A stretch of 21,842 nt of DNA from Rhizophagus sp. LPA8_4_AMF (GCA_021464525.1 JADRCO010001164.1:1-21842); one strand, 5' to 3'. Counted from the first letter of the stretch, positions 11,201-20,215 are shown. A program made the numbers and translations. The notes: generated by a model not told the origin, from the letters alone.

Positions 11201-12278
11201 AACAATACCTACAATATTTTTGTTTAAATAAAAGTGTTATGGAATATTTCCTTTTACAATAGTAACATGTTTCTTCATTATTATTAAAAGGAATAAATAT
11301 AATTGGTGTAGATGAAATAGTAGCATTTTCATCATTTTCAAAATTATTAATTTGCTTAATTTGTGTATATAAAACCCAATCTTTTAACATTTTTGAAGGA
11401 ATATAAAGTTTGTTTGTAAAATTATATACTTCTAATGGATTGGAATTCTCATTAGCATTATTCATATAATTAGCAATTTGTTTGTAACATTGAGTTTTGA
11501 TTTTTGTAACAAAACTTTCTTCTTCTTCAATATTTATAATATTACTAGTAATAGATAATATTCTATTGCATCTTTTACATTGAGATTGATTTATAATTCC
11601 AAAAATAATATTTGTTGTTAAACAATATCTACATCCAATATAAAATATATAACAAGACAAACACCATTTATAATAATCAGATTTAGATTCTAACAATTGA
11701 TTACAATAAATGCATTGATCATAGGCATCCCACCAAGGTAAATAAAGAACTGGAATTGCTTTTTTGGTTAAAGTTGATTCTATCCATCCAGAAGAAACTT
11801 GATAACAATCTGGGAACAACTTAAATTCAATACTAGTATTTGATAAAATCTGTTGATTAACTGAATTTCCACATAACTTACAACATATTTCATTCATTAT
11901 GTGATGATGTAGTATATCATACTTATGGTTTGTAACTATTTGTTTAAAATATAAAATTTCAGAGCAACTATTGCACCATTCTTGAATTTCTTGTTCACAA
12001 AAATTTAAGTATTTTGGTTCATGACTTCTACACCGCCAAGAATTATCTGTACTTATACGTACATCTATGTTCGCATTAGCTGTATTTCTGATATTCACTA
12101 ATAAGCAAAGCTTGCAATATTTTTGACGAAAATAAATTGTTTCGGAGTAATAACTTCCACAATAATTACATTTACTATGTCGATTATTAAAAGGAATAAA
12201 CAGAATCGGTTCAGTACTAGATTTCAATCTTGACGTTAGATTAAACGAATTGTCATTGTAAGTGGTTTTAAGCTCCAT
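5256..12278 (-). CDS. TKL-type protein kinase with six tandem zinc-ribbon-like modules (six exons)
   Basis: Proposed exons on the minus strand: 12278-6702, 6605-6409, 6340-5733, 5555-5516, 5440-5385 and 5299-5256. They total 6,522 nt (2,173 residues plus TGA), with every junction GT-AG and in phase. Residues about 24-1815 are six ~300-residue cysteine-rich modules, each with about five CxxC/CxxH pairs able to bind zinc. The kinase domain follows: glycine loop GGYG (1826-1829), VAIK lysine K1844, likely helix-C glutamate E1859, HRD aspartate D1938, N1943, DLG in place of DFG at D1956, and APE at 1980-1982, so it looks catalytically competent. The HRDFHSGN loop, split by introns, is typical of the expanded TKL families of Rhizophagus. 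No signal peptide or membrane segment is seen; a cytosolic signalling kinase is inferred and its substrate is unknown. Most family members I know have one module. The last three exons are short and supported by splice sites and phase only. Confidence 0.85.
5552..5705. repeat. Long hairpin (foldback) inside intron 3 of the kinase
   Basis: The arms lie at 5552-5585 and 5672-5705 and pair at 33 of 34 positions, the outer 25 perfectly. They enclose an 86-bp loop that has a weaker inner inverted repeat. The outer end contains TTCTAAG next to TA, which would suit a TA-target miniature element. The arm includes the proposed splice acceptor of exon 4 (5556-5557). Intron 3 is 177 nt, whereas the other four introns are 68-96 nt, so an insertion is plausible. 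Confidence 0.75.
6834..7703 (-). repeat. Zinc-ribbon module 6, adjoining the kinase domain (residues ~1526-1815)
   Basis: Opens with PIIFIPF. Its end diverges from modules 1-5: the linker runs through YNFVREK and SQITNL straight into the glycine loop. In the other modules the equivalent SQINNL or TQIKQI is followed by a short acidic stretch and the next PIIFIPF. This is therefore the ancestral kinase-proximal module. Confidence 0.8.
7704..8609 (-). repeat. Zinc-ribbon module 5 (residues ~1224-1525)
   Basis: Opens with PIIFIPF and keeps the paired cysteines CYYC/CRYC, CFKH with CNNC, CNIC/CSDC, CIYC/CLSC and CRYC/CKIC. It is closest to module 4 in its first part. Confidence 0.85.
8610..9509 (-). 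repeat. Zinc-ribbon module 4 (residues ~924-1223)
   Basis: Opens with PIIFIPF followed by NDNDNKC. It lies exactly 900 bp from module 5. The stretch 9241-9780, spanning the end of module 3 and the start of module 4, differs from 8341-8880 at only about seven positions by eye. Confidence 0.85.
9510..10400 (-). repeat. Zinc-ribbon module 3 (residues ~627-923)
   Basis: Opens with PIIFIPF and keeps all five cysteine pairs. The junction with module 2 (10381-10689) differs from the equivalent stretch at 11287-11595 at about two positions by eye, indicating a recent copy or gene conversion. Confidence 0.85.
10401..11306 (-). repeat. Zinc-ribbon module 2 (residues ~325-626)
   Basis: Opens with PIIFIPF. 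It is nearly identical to module 3 over its first and last thirds. The second site reads C-N-S-Y where other copies have C-N-S-C or C-N-N-C, so one zinc ligand is lost. Confidence 0.85.
11307..12209 (-). repeat. Zinc-ribbon module 1 (residues ~24-324)
   Basis: This is the most diverged copy. It opens with ILFIPF and contains CNYC/CKLC, CRSH with CNSC, CKLC with a single C in FPDC, CIYC/CLSC and CRYC/CKRC. The third site has lost one cysteine (F-P-D-C where other copies have C-S-D-C or C-S-N-C). Confidence 0.85.
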
Positions 12279-12318
12279 TATACTATTTGTTATTTAAGTT
12301 TAATAAAAAAAATTAAAA

Positions 12319-12364
12319 AAAAGCTGAATTGAATAAAATGATATTTTATCTGAAATCAGCTTTT
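12319..12364 (-). promoter_or_regulatory. Candidate promoter of the kinase gene
   Basis: On the minus strand a TATA-like ATAAAATA (plus-strand positions 12342-12349) lies about 65 bp upstream of the ATG. It sits in the loop of a perfect 9-bp inverted repeat, AAAAGCTGA at 12319-12327 with its complement at 12356-12364. In DNA this AT-rich a TATA-like match is weak evidence alone. Confidence 0.35.
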
Positions 12365-13874
12365 ATGCATTAAATTCATTAAAGAATTCCGTTACGGTCG
12401 ATCTGTAGAATTTTCTATGCATTATGCAAATCAGCCGCTACGAATAATAGGCGAAATTGGAAAATCAAAAAGGGGTAAAATCTATGCATGAAAGCAAAAA
12501 AAAAAATAGAATGAAAAAAGGAAATAGTCGAAATTCCGGTTTAAATCAGCTGATGAAAATTTCTCGAAATAATGCACGTGACATTCTTCATGGTGTAACG
12601 TATATCATGGCTCACTTGATTAGAAAATCAGATGATCTAGTGGCAAAGTAAAAAATTATGCAATCAATATTTATGTAGATCTTATTTACGTTATATGAGA
12701 GTGATGACGAAAGAAATTAGAAAAAAATACAATTTTTGACTTCATTATAAAATATTTTGATAATCAATTATATCCTAACGATACTGATAAGTGAAGACGG
12801 GCCAGAAAGCAAGGAAAGCGAGAAATCCATAAGAACGCATTTGCATAAACTAATCACATTAATTAGCGTCAAATATTTGAATTTAATTTATTTACTTTTT
12901 TCTATAAATTACTATTGTGTAGTGGACATAAGATATTGCCACAATTATAGTGAAATTACAGTAGATAGAGGTATGTAATTAATTATATTATTCAATGTAT
13001 TTCTTTCTTTTTGTCCCGTATTATGTCTTTGTAGCGTAATAAATTTAATCATGTTACAAACAAAAAATCTTTAGCTAGCCAATTAAATGGTATAAATACA
13101 TATGGATAATTAAAATTATATGATTACTAATAACTAGAATGAATGATAATTTAATTTCTACGGTTTATAATAAAGAATTGGCCTTTTCTATACGTGGTCC
13201 GCCGAAATGATAAATAATATTGTGAATTTGCGATAATGCGATTCCAAAATATCATCATCTATAAATGAGCAGAAATTTGGCTTAACCAAGTTTGACTTGA
13301 CCTGAGAGGTTCACTATTATTACTATTATCTTAAATGTTCAACAACTATATTCGTGCGTTTTAAGTTTTCCCTATTAATTAATGTTTAAAATCCTGGACC
13401 AAAAAAAGTAGCGACTAAGTTATTTAAATATCCCAGTCAAAGTTCGATGAGGGTTATAATTAAAAAAGATTTTGTCCTAAATAATTCTATATTGTTGTGA
13501 TATGAGAATAAGCACGAAAGCAATAGAGCATTACTCAGCTTAAAGTTTAGTGCTGTAACTGTAAAAGTATTTTGTTCAAAATTACTTCTCTTGGACAAAT
13601 TTTTTTAAATATAGTAATTCTATCATCATTTGTGAATTATTGTATCTTAAATATTAGAGTTGTCAAATATTTAATAATTTTTTATAGTAATTCTACAAAA
13701 GGTACTACTAATTATTCATTTGTCTAATAATAAAATTTACTTATAAGAACGGTTAATTTATTACTTTTTCGGTTTCAGTTTCATCTTTATTCAAGTTTAA
13801 AGAAGTCATTAGGTTTACGAGGAGAATAATTGATGCATTTTTTTTTGTTTGCCTAATAATTTCTTTTTTTATTA
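12365..13874. other. Spacer upstream of the kinase, no gene seen
   Basis: Two plus-strand frames (12457-12651 and 12757-12978) have no recognisable motif. The first is lysine-rich, with its first real ATG at 12484. A less AT-rich patch occurs near 13180-13310 without a coding frame. No RNA gene recognised. Confidence 0.5.
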
Positions 13875-14364
13875 TTACGATAAAGACATAAGGTTGATTG
13901 ACAGTAGTTTTATTAGTATTTTATGTATATAATTATTATCATCTTCGTTAATTGTAGTTAGATATATATTCTTTTTACTTGCTTCAGCTGGCTTTCTAGC
14001 TTTAAATGTATAACCAGAATTTGTAACAAACAGAAGAATAACATCATCCTCATTTATCGCGCCTAAAAAATCTCTAATTTCACTAGGTTCAACTTTGTTA
14101 TTTGTTTTATACTTACATTATGCAACTAATTTAAATAACTTATAATGCCCTATTATATCTATGCCTCCGTCGCCTGTATATCTATATTTATTGAAATTAT
14201 CACTATCATCAAATGTAGGATACTTAGATTTTAAGCCATATGAATTGATTTCTTTGGAATCCAAAATTTCTATAACTTTTAATTCAAATACATTTCCTAA
14301 TTCTTTATTTGTTATATTCTTGCCTACAAAAGAAAATGGGCGTTGATGCAAGAAACCTATTCAT
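13875..14364 (-). pseudogene. Mrr-like restriction-endonuclease-fold protein, broken by a stop at the catalytic motif
   Basis: The frame from 14351 encodes KELGNVFE and then GDGGIDIIG, the GxGGxD-type motif carrying the catalytic aspartate of Mrr-like PD-(D/E)xK nucleases. After LFKLVA comes TAA (14118-14120). The same frame continues at once with CKYK and 80 open codons to 13875, including IRDFLGAI and LLFVTNSGYTF, which resemble the C-terminal half of the fold. The stop falls where the family has glutamine in its QxK (QCK) motif, so a CAA-to-TAA change is the simplest explanation. At the N-terminus, an ATG at 14362-14364 starts MNRF but is one base out of frame with the LHQRPFSF that follows, suggesting a second lesion or a missing upstream exon. 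In fungi such proteins may be DNA-processing or element-borne nucleases; function is inferred only. TAATGTAAGT also resembles a splice donor, a weaker explanation. Confidence 0.7.
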
Positions 14365-14647
14365 CACATGCTATATTTCTTCGCAGTTTCAGAACGAGTA
14401 CTCAAACAACCTCGCCTTCTCATGTTCATCAATCTATCATAGTGAAATGATACGATCAGGTTAAGTCACGTAAGATGATCTCAGATCATTTGTATTATCC
14501 ACCGTTCCTAGTGACAGCGTAACTTCAGTTTTATACACACTATGTAAGCAGAAGCCCCACACTTACATCATTATTTTTATCGTTTCTCTTACACGAATGA
14601 TATCTACATGTTTGATTCTTGTTGCATGAGGTTTGTTGATGCTTATT
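14365..14647. other. Spacer with a short perfect hairpin
   Basis: No gene seen. ATGATCT-C-AGATCAT at 14475-14489 is a perfect inverted repeat with 7-bp arms. Confidence 0.5.
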
Positions 14648-15039
14648 TTATGATATTGATGTACTAGCAGCATTTTCTGGTTTCTTACATTTTCTGGCAA
14701 GATTACTCTTTTGTATGGTGTTCGTTAAGGAGTCATAATCAAGGTTATTATTATCGTTTATTTGTGTTGAATACTGCTTGTCTGTATAATTTTTTGACAC
14801 AGGTTCTATCATTTGTGAACGTGACTGGTGTTTGGGATTGAGTTAGTAACATTTGTATCATTAGTGGTTGAGCTTGGAGTTGGAATGAATGACATTAAAT
14901 TTGGGTCAAGGTTTAAAAGCGTGTTTGAATTAATTTCATTAGATAAACATTCTGCCTTCTTTGTGTCTAGCTATGGTTTCTCTTAGCTTCTTTGTTGTTT
15001 CCGACTCTGTAGTATTTTTTTTCTCTTTTGTGGAGACAT
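14648..15039 (-). pseudogene. Frameshifted remnant of an unidentified basic/Asn-Ser-Thr-rich protein
   Basis: From an ATG at 15039 the frame begins MSPQKRKK and a Q/R-rich basic helix, and meets TAA and TAG within about 25 codons. It then reopens as an Asn/Ser/Thr/Pro-rich stretch (LDPNLMSFIPTPSS) to a stop at 14809. A second frame picks up near 14822 with SQMIEPVSKNYTDK and runs about 55 codons to a TAA at 14648. Codon-like composition passing from one frame to another on one strand suggests a decayed gene. Basic Q/R-rich starts occur in some fungal transposon proteins, but I do not recognise this one. It lies upstream of, and on the same strand as, the Mrr-like remnant. Confidence 0.35.
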
Positions 15040-15181
15040 ATTTTTCTCTGTAGATGATTTTTTGTAAAAATAAAAATGAAGAAATATAAGGCTAATTGCA
15101 TCACCATCCATGTGATCATAATAAGATGTGTCAAATAACTAATTACGTTTACACAGAATATGGCGCAATTGATTATTTAGC

Positions 15182-15204
15182 TACGGAAAATTTCCTTTTC
15201 CGTA
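15182..15204. repeat. Perfect hairpin, 9-bp arms
   Basis: TACGGAAAA and its exact complement TTTTCCGTA are separated by five bases. It lies between the two coding remnants. It could act as an RNA hairpin or be a relic of a palindromic element end; no T-tract follows it to suggest a terminator. Confidence 0.6.
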
Positions 15205-15346
15205 TACAGACTTTTCATATGATATGAGTCATTATGATTTTTCCTACATCAAATTATATTTTGGTTAAGCGGAATTAATTTTTTTTCGCATAACTCATTG
15301 CAAACACACAGTCTTTTTATAAAATTTTAATTGTTTATACTGTTTT

Positions 15347-15484
15347 TCAAATAAATTTTGGTACTTTTTGTCCTACAAAAAATTGCAAAATGCCAATCAC
15401 TTTATTTTGTCTCATCAAAGGTAATATAACGCTTTCTCTGTTAAGATTAGTAGGAACGGGACAATGTGGAAAAGAAATTGTAGT
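15347..15484 (-). pseudogene. GAF-domain-like coding fragment (45 residues)
   Basis: A minus-strand frame with no ATG at its start runs 45 codons to TGA at 15347 and reads like real protein, with HCPVPTNLNRES followed by VILPLMRQNKVIGILQFF. The pattern S-V-x-x-P-L followed by K-V-I-G-I-L-Q is typical of the central strands of GAF domains, which bind small ligands in signalling proteins. A possible splice acceptor (GATAG) lies just before it and a stop codon before that, so it may be an isolated exon or a relic. No partner exons were found on either side. Assignment is by pattern only. Confidence 0.35.
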
Positions 15485-16742
15485 CCTATCTCACATCTGA
15501 AATAATCCACATCATGTAACAGCGGTATATATTTTATGTATTAGCTGTTGTAACTTTTGTCAATGATTTATTTTATTAAATAAAGTATTGAAATGCAAAT
15601 TTTAACATAGAATAAATTTACAGAAATCACATTTAAGGAATATCATTGTAAAATACCTAGCTTTCTTTCTACAATTTAGAAATTAACGTTAAAATTTTAC
15701 TTTATCTTTGTGAGTATATTGTAAAGTTATAAGCGGGTGCAAAATTCTGAATTTTGGAATAATACTGATGTGATAGACAGAATTAGCTCCTTTTACATTT
15801 AAAATATTTTTTACGCATCAATATAAAATAATTGCATCAAATATTAACAAATTTAAAATTTAATAAACAAGTTTCATTGGTGTTTTTAAATCACTATGTT
15901 AATTATTAGTAAATTTTTTAAAAAATAATGTATAAATTAATTATTAATTCATATTTTTATGATTTTAATTAAGAAAGAATTTAATATAAGTTACTGATGT
16001 TATTTGCGTATTTTCCTAACTTATTTTGTATCTCCATCTCTAATTACATACAAATTAATTTGTGCTAACAAGTTCCTAAATCTTGTCACTCTTGAATTAT
16101 AGTGTTAGAATAGGACCCCGGATAATTATAATAGAAGTCACATCCATAGTACTAATTAAAATCCAATAAAATATATATAAATTTTGCCATTTAAATATAC
16201 AATTTTTATCATATGACCTTCTATATGTTTTTATATAATTCAATCAATATTAGTTGTATATATTTGCAATCTCTTTTAGTTGTTAAAGAATTGACACATC
16301 AAACAATAAAATTGAAAATGAAAAAATTTAATACACTTATTTTTTTATACGGAAATCATGTACAAAAATAATTCTCTTTATATATATTAAAGGATCCGGT
16401 TAAGCTTGGTTATACATATTAAATTTTCATTTCTTTATAGTAGCTTGTAAAATCGGGACTGCGTAGTATCTATGTAGCCGCTATATATATAAAAAGTAGG
16501 AGGGGGTATCTATATAAAATACTGGGAAATTACTATAGATAATCCGACAAGCTTATGTAATAAAATATAGTATATTTAAAGCAAAATTGCAATATAAAGT
16601 AAAAATGTAGTTATTATAGTTCATTTAAAGTCATAATATTGTATCAACAATCTAAATCTTTATTACATCTAAATTTCCTGTATAAATCCATCTAAATAAA
16701 ATTATTTGAAACAAAACAGAAGAAAAAAAATAAAAGTCAAAA
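15485..16742. other. Gene-free AT-rich stretch
   Basis: No coding or RNA gene seen on either strand. Confidence 0.55.
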
Positions 16743-16946
16743 AACATTTCGTTAAGAAGAAAAGAAAATTTAACGTGAAACATACCGAGAATCCAATGCA
16801 CAAATAAGAAAACGAAATGTTAATAAACATTTCGTTAAAAACAAAAAATTTCAAAAATAACATATAGTGCCCTATCAAAAATAGAAAACAAAATAGTACA
16901 CCTACGAAATAAAAGATAAACCAAACATTAATAAGTGTTTCATTAA
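16743..16946. repeat. A-rich tract with repeated AACATTTCGTT motif and hairpins
   Basis: AACATTTCGTT occurs near 16743-16754 and at 16826-16836. Its complement AACGAAATGTT at 16811-16821 forms a perfect 11-bp-arm hairpin with a 4-base loop. A degenerate third copy (AGTGTTTCATT) lies near 16932-16943, next to a partial complement. The 90-codon hydrophobic frame on the minus strand here is a by-product of this A-rich repeat. Confidence 0.6.
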
Positions 16947-17485
16947 AAAAAAAGGAAAAGAAACTGAAAAACAAATTTTTGAAAGTCTTACTTTTGAAGT
17001 GGCTGCGCTCCCAAACCTAACCGAGAAAACTGCCAAAAACACTCGCTAGTTAAAGTTCTTAGATTAAGAATAAGATTACTCTACAACTTACACCAACTGA
17101 ATTAGTGAAAAGCAAACCAAATTTCAAAAAGTTAAAAAATTAGCCTTTAAATTAGGGAGTAACTGAAGTGGGGATAAAAGTGAAATAGTGAATTAACCGG
17201 AGAAAAAACTCAAGCATTAATGAAGTAAAGTTATAAAGAGAAAGAACGTCTCAAAAAATGAAAATTTAAGCGACAGAGTAATTTCTCTTGCTAATTAAAG
17301 GATAGTGATAAATATCAAACGATGTTTCGCGTATTAAAGTTTGTGACAGATTAATAGTAAAAATTTAACTTTATTTTCATAATTATTGAAATGTTAACGT
17401 TCCAAAAATCAAAATATTACTTTTGAAATTCCGTCCAAAACCATCAAGAAGCAAGTCTTGAAACCTATGATATATTTGATATATA
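16947..17485. other. Gene-free stretch
   Basis: A less AT-rich patch near 17000-17050 has no open frame of note. No gene seen. Confidence 0.5.
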
Positions 17486-18186
17486 AAATCTGAAATATAA
17501 AAAAAAATTTGTCAATATAATATAATTTTTCCACTATGAAATTCCTTATTAAAATATTCTAATACATATAAAATTTTAACAAATAACATAAATATTCTAA
17601 ATAGAATGTCGCTAAAATTACTTGAAAGAACAAAATCTTAAAAAATTGCATAATCATTATAATTCTTTTTTAAATTCCATAAAATTTTAACAAATTCCAA
17701 TGTGTTTTAAGCTATTATTTATTTTAAAATTAAATTTTAATTAATATTTTATTTTAATAAGACAAAATAAAAATAAATATGTAAAAATATACCTTAAAAT
17801 GATCAACTGAAATATTATGAGATCCATTAAACCTTTTCAAAACAAATTTCATGGATTCGGATACTCTTCTTTTTCAAACTTTCACCATATTGTTTAATAT
17901 ATTTTGCTTTACCATCAATCCATGTTTCTGAATATACTTTGACAATTCCGCCTTCACCAATTTGTTTTATATCTTCAAATCCATCAAATGGTATCGATTC
18001 AAGAAATTTATCGTAAATTATATTTCTAATATAATTATTTTCACTGGTCCATTCTTCTATCATGTAACATTTTTCATTTAATAATTTTTCAGTTGAGAAC
18101 TTGTCGCAATAAGAACAATTTTCATGTTTAGTTTTTACGTCATAGATATTTAATTTATTAAGTTCAGTTTCTGTCAGAACTTTCAT
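17486..18186 (-). pseudogene. Decayed TKL-type protein kinase, second subfamily
   Basis: An ATG at 18186 opens a 119-codon frame with LNIYDVKTKH, a short cysteine motif CSYC, then IKQIGEGGIVKVYSETW, the N-lobe glycine loop of Rhizophagus-type kinases. Around 17865-17875 the frame slips by one base: the first frame stops at 17827, while another continues with MKFVLKRFNGS, which holds the VAIK-type lysine, to a donor-like GT at 17792. After an 81-nt putative intron comes LKTHWNLLKFYGI and then a stop. Further relics follow in changing frames: LSSNFSDIL near 17590-17625, EFHSGKI near 17525-17545 (catalytic loop, with the HRD histidine and arginine gone) and ISDF at 17486-17497 (where DFG should be). 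The order and spacing match a kinase domain, so this is a dead copy. It shares the cysteine-motif-plus-kinase layout of the large kinase, not its module array. Confidence 0.8.
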
Positions 18187-18210
18187 TTTTATTATTCATA
18201 TTTATTTTTT

Positions 18211-18425
18211 TGTCACATTTTTTTGGTTGGAAAAAAAATTTTTTATCGATTTTTTTTTTTTTTCTAAAATCAATAAGGATAAAAAGGGAAATAAAATTCC
18301 AAAATTAGAATTTAGTAGATTTTTACGGAATAAATAAGGTTGATCCGGATAAACCGGTGTTAACGATCCTGATCGACAATAATTCGGGCTTAACAAATGC
18401 CGGTAAATCCTAATTTTTGTGACAC
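18211..18425. mobile_element. Candidate 215-bp miniature inverted-repeat element
   Basis: The segment starts TGTCACA (18211-18217) and ends TGTGACA (18419-18425), its exact complement. Just inside the ends, GG/CC also pairs across a variable T-rich tract. The interior has a GC-richer block (18340-18410) unlike its surroundings, with a small CGATC/GATCG hairpin. It carries no protein gene. It lies 24 bp upstream of the start of the kinase pseudogene. A clear target-site duplication is not visible, so the ends are provisional. Confidence 0.35.
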
Positions 18426-20084
18426 CTGAAATATCGTAAATAAAAAGTTGACTTCGAAATTACTTCCAAAATATTAAATCAAGAAAAAGTGAAACAATTA
18501 TTTAATTCAAAAAAAAAAATAAAACTCTCTTGCCAGAAACTTTGTGAAAAACGTATTTTTTAGTGTCACCATGAAGAAATAATTTTCGTTCTCGTTACTG
18601 TATGCAAAAAATTTATCAAAATATTAAATCAATTTAATATATGATAATGGCGTTAAAGTTCGCGGATAGAGATAATAATTGATTAAAATTATTAAACTTG
18701 CTAGTTATTGCTAAAAATTTAAAGAAATCTTTTACTTTGAATTACAGTAGTATTAAGAGTTCGTAACGTTGACTGATGCATAAGATTTTATTGTAATCAC
18801 ATGATGATCCAAATGGATATCAGATATCAATTTTTGTTGTAAGTATAATGTATATTTGACATGAGTATTATACTTAAACTTTCTATAAACATCGCTAACC
18901 AAAATAGACTTTATCAAAAGGAATATGTCCTTCATAGTTCGTAACCATCTTCTTAAATTTTGTCACAAGTTTTTATTTAACATTGAAAGTTAATTAAGAA
19001 CCAAACCTGCGAAATAATGACCTTCTTATTCAGTTATTAGGAAATTTTGATAGCTTTCTTTGTACAGTTTATACTCAGTTTACTGTAATTTTATGCTTCA
19101 GTTTTTGATCATACATAATTCTTGTAGTTAGAAATTCGTCTGAAAATAAATTTATGACTATATTTTCCAACTATATAAATCATATATATTATGGCAATAT
19201 TGTACGTAACTAGAATGGTACTGTGGTTTTTTGCAATTTCTTCGAGAAAAACTAAAAGTAAATTTAGGAAAATTATAAATTCATAGACATATTAATCGTG
19301 GTTGAAATCAATTTAATTTTACTTATAGGCCGAGATTGGAATTTTGAGTAAAATCGTGTTTACTTAATATATGATATAAGATAGTTGCTGTTAAAATATT
19401 AAGCATTGACGTTAAAGAATACCTTATATTTGAGTTAACATGATTTTCAAATAAGTAAATTATCCAATGTATATTTTAAGTATACCTTGTTAGTCGCGAT
19501 TTTGTGTTGCACAAAAGTAGTTATTTTAATTTTTTTTTGATGTCAATTTAATTGCGTATACTAGTGATTTAACAACTTGATGTGATGTAGAAACTCCTAT
19601 TCTTATCAAATTATTTAAATTTGTAATACATGTAGTAGATTTATTGTAATTTAAATGTTTGACACTGGAAAAATATTTATTACGTTCGTTCTCATACATA
19701 AAGTTTTTTTTTACAATGGGATTTGCCTAAGAAATAAATTTAGACTGAATTAAACGTTATTTATTAATAGTCAAACTTTTATATATAATTAGTTCTGCAA
19801 AAGACAGTGAAATCAAAATAAAAAAAATATAATAAATGTGATAATGATCATACAAAAATTTGCGTCATAACACTTTTGTGCAGTAAAATTAATTTAACTA
19901 TCACTAATAGGCCGTTATATATGTTATACAAAGAAAGATTTTTAAGTTTTTTTTTAAAAAGAAAATTGCAATTTCATTTCTCTTAATTTTCTCTTCCCTT
20001 TTTTTTAATTGCATCATCTTTATCAACTTCATTTCTCATATACGTTTAAATCATGAGGTTGATATAAAAATCACGTAAATACTT
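18426..20084. other. Gene-free AT-rich stretch
   Basis: A 60-codon minus-strand frame at 18753-18935 has no recognisable motif. CAAAATATTAAATCAA occurs twice (near 18467 and 18618), without further structure. No RNA gene recognised. Confidence 0.5.
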
Positions 20085-20215
20085 CCTTTTTAGTTAATGC
20101 TGGGTGGAAATCTATTACCCTTTTTGGACACTAACTGAAATTATCATAATTCTGGTCCGAAAATGCATGTACAGCTAATGGTAGAGTTAGCCTCTAACTT
20201 TTTATATATATTTCG
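20085..20215 (+). repeat. Diverged duplicate segment, copy A
   Basis: Contains in order GGTGGAAA, CATAATTCTGG, GAAAATGC, GCTAATGGTAGA and an AT-alternating run. Copy B at 20855-20957 has the same order and orientation: GGTGGAAAG, CATAATTCCGG, GAAAAATATGC, ACTAATAGTAAA and an ATATAT run. Similarity is clear by eye but well below identity; copy A has an extra ~30 bp after the first block. Confidence 0.45.

Noticed and set aside
6702..12278. CRISPR-like or satellite interpretation of the ~900-bp periodicity
   Set aside because: The repeats are coding throughout, in one frame, with conserved cysteines; no spacers and wrong unit size for CRISPR.
12457..12978. Two plus-strand frames upstream of the kinase
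   Set aside because: No recognisable domain; the first is lysine-rich and the second opens with an ATT/ATA run. Likely chance.
14161..14346. 61-codon plus-strand frame
   Set aside because: Antisense shadow of the Mrr-like frame, which has the GDGGIDIIG motif.
16390..16412. GGATCC and AAGCTT close together, as in a cloning vector
   Set aside because: Only two restriction-type words in AT-rich native sequence; no vector backbone around them.
16702..16974. 90-codon Phe-rich minus-strand frame resembling a membrane protein
   Set aside because: Product of a repeated A-rich sequence with hairpins; the apparent membrane segments come from base composition.
18202..18396. 64-codon minus-strand frame
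   Set aside because: Lies wholly in the candidate miniature element; ends in a lysine/asparagine run from poly-A DNA.
18753..18935. 60-codon minus-strand ATG frame
   Set aside because: No motif, no neighbours, typical length for chance in this composition.
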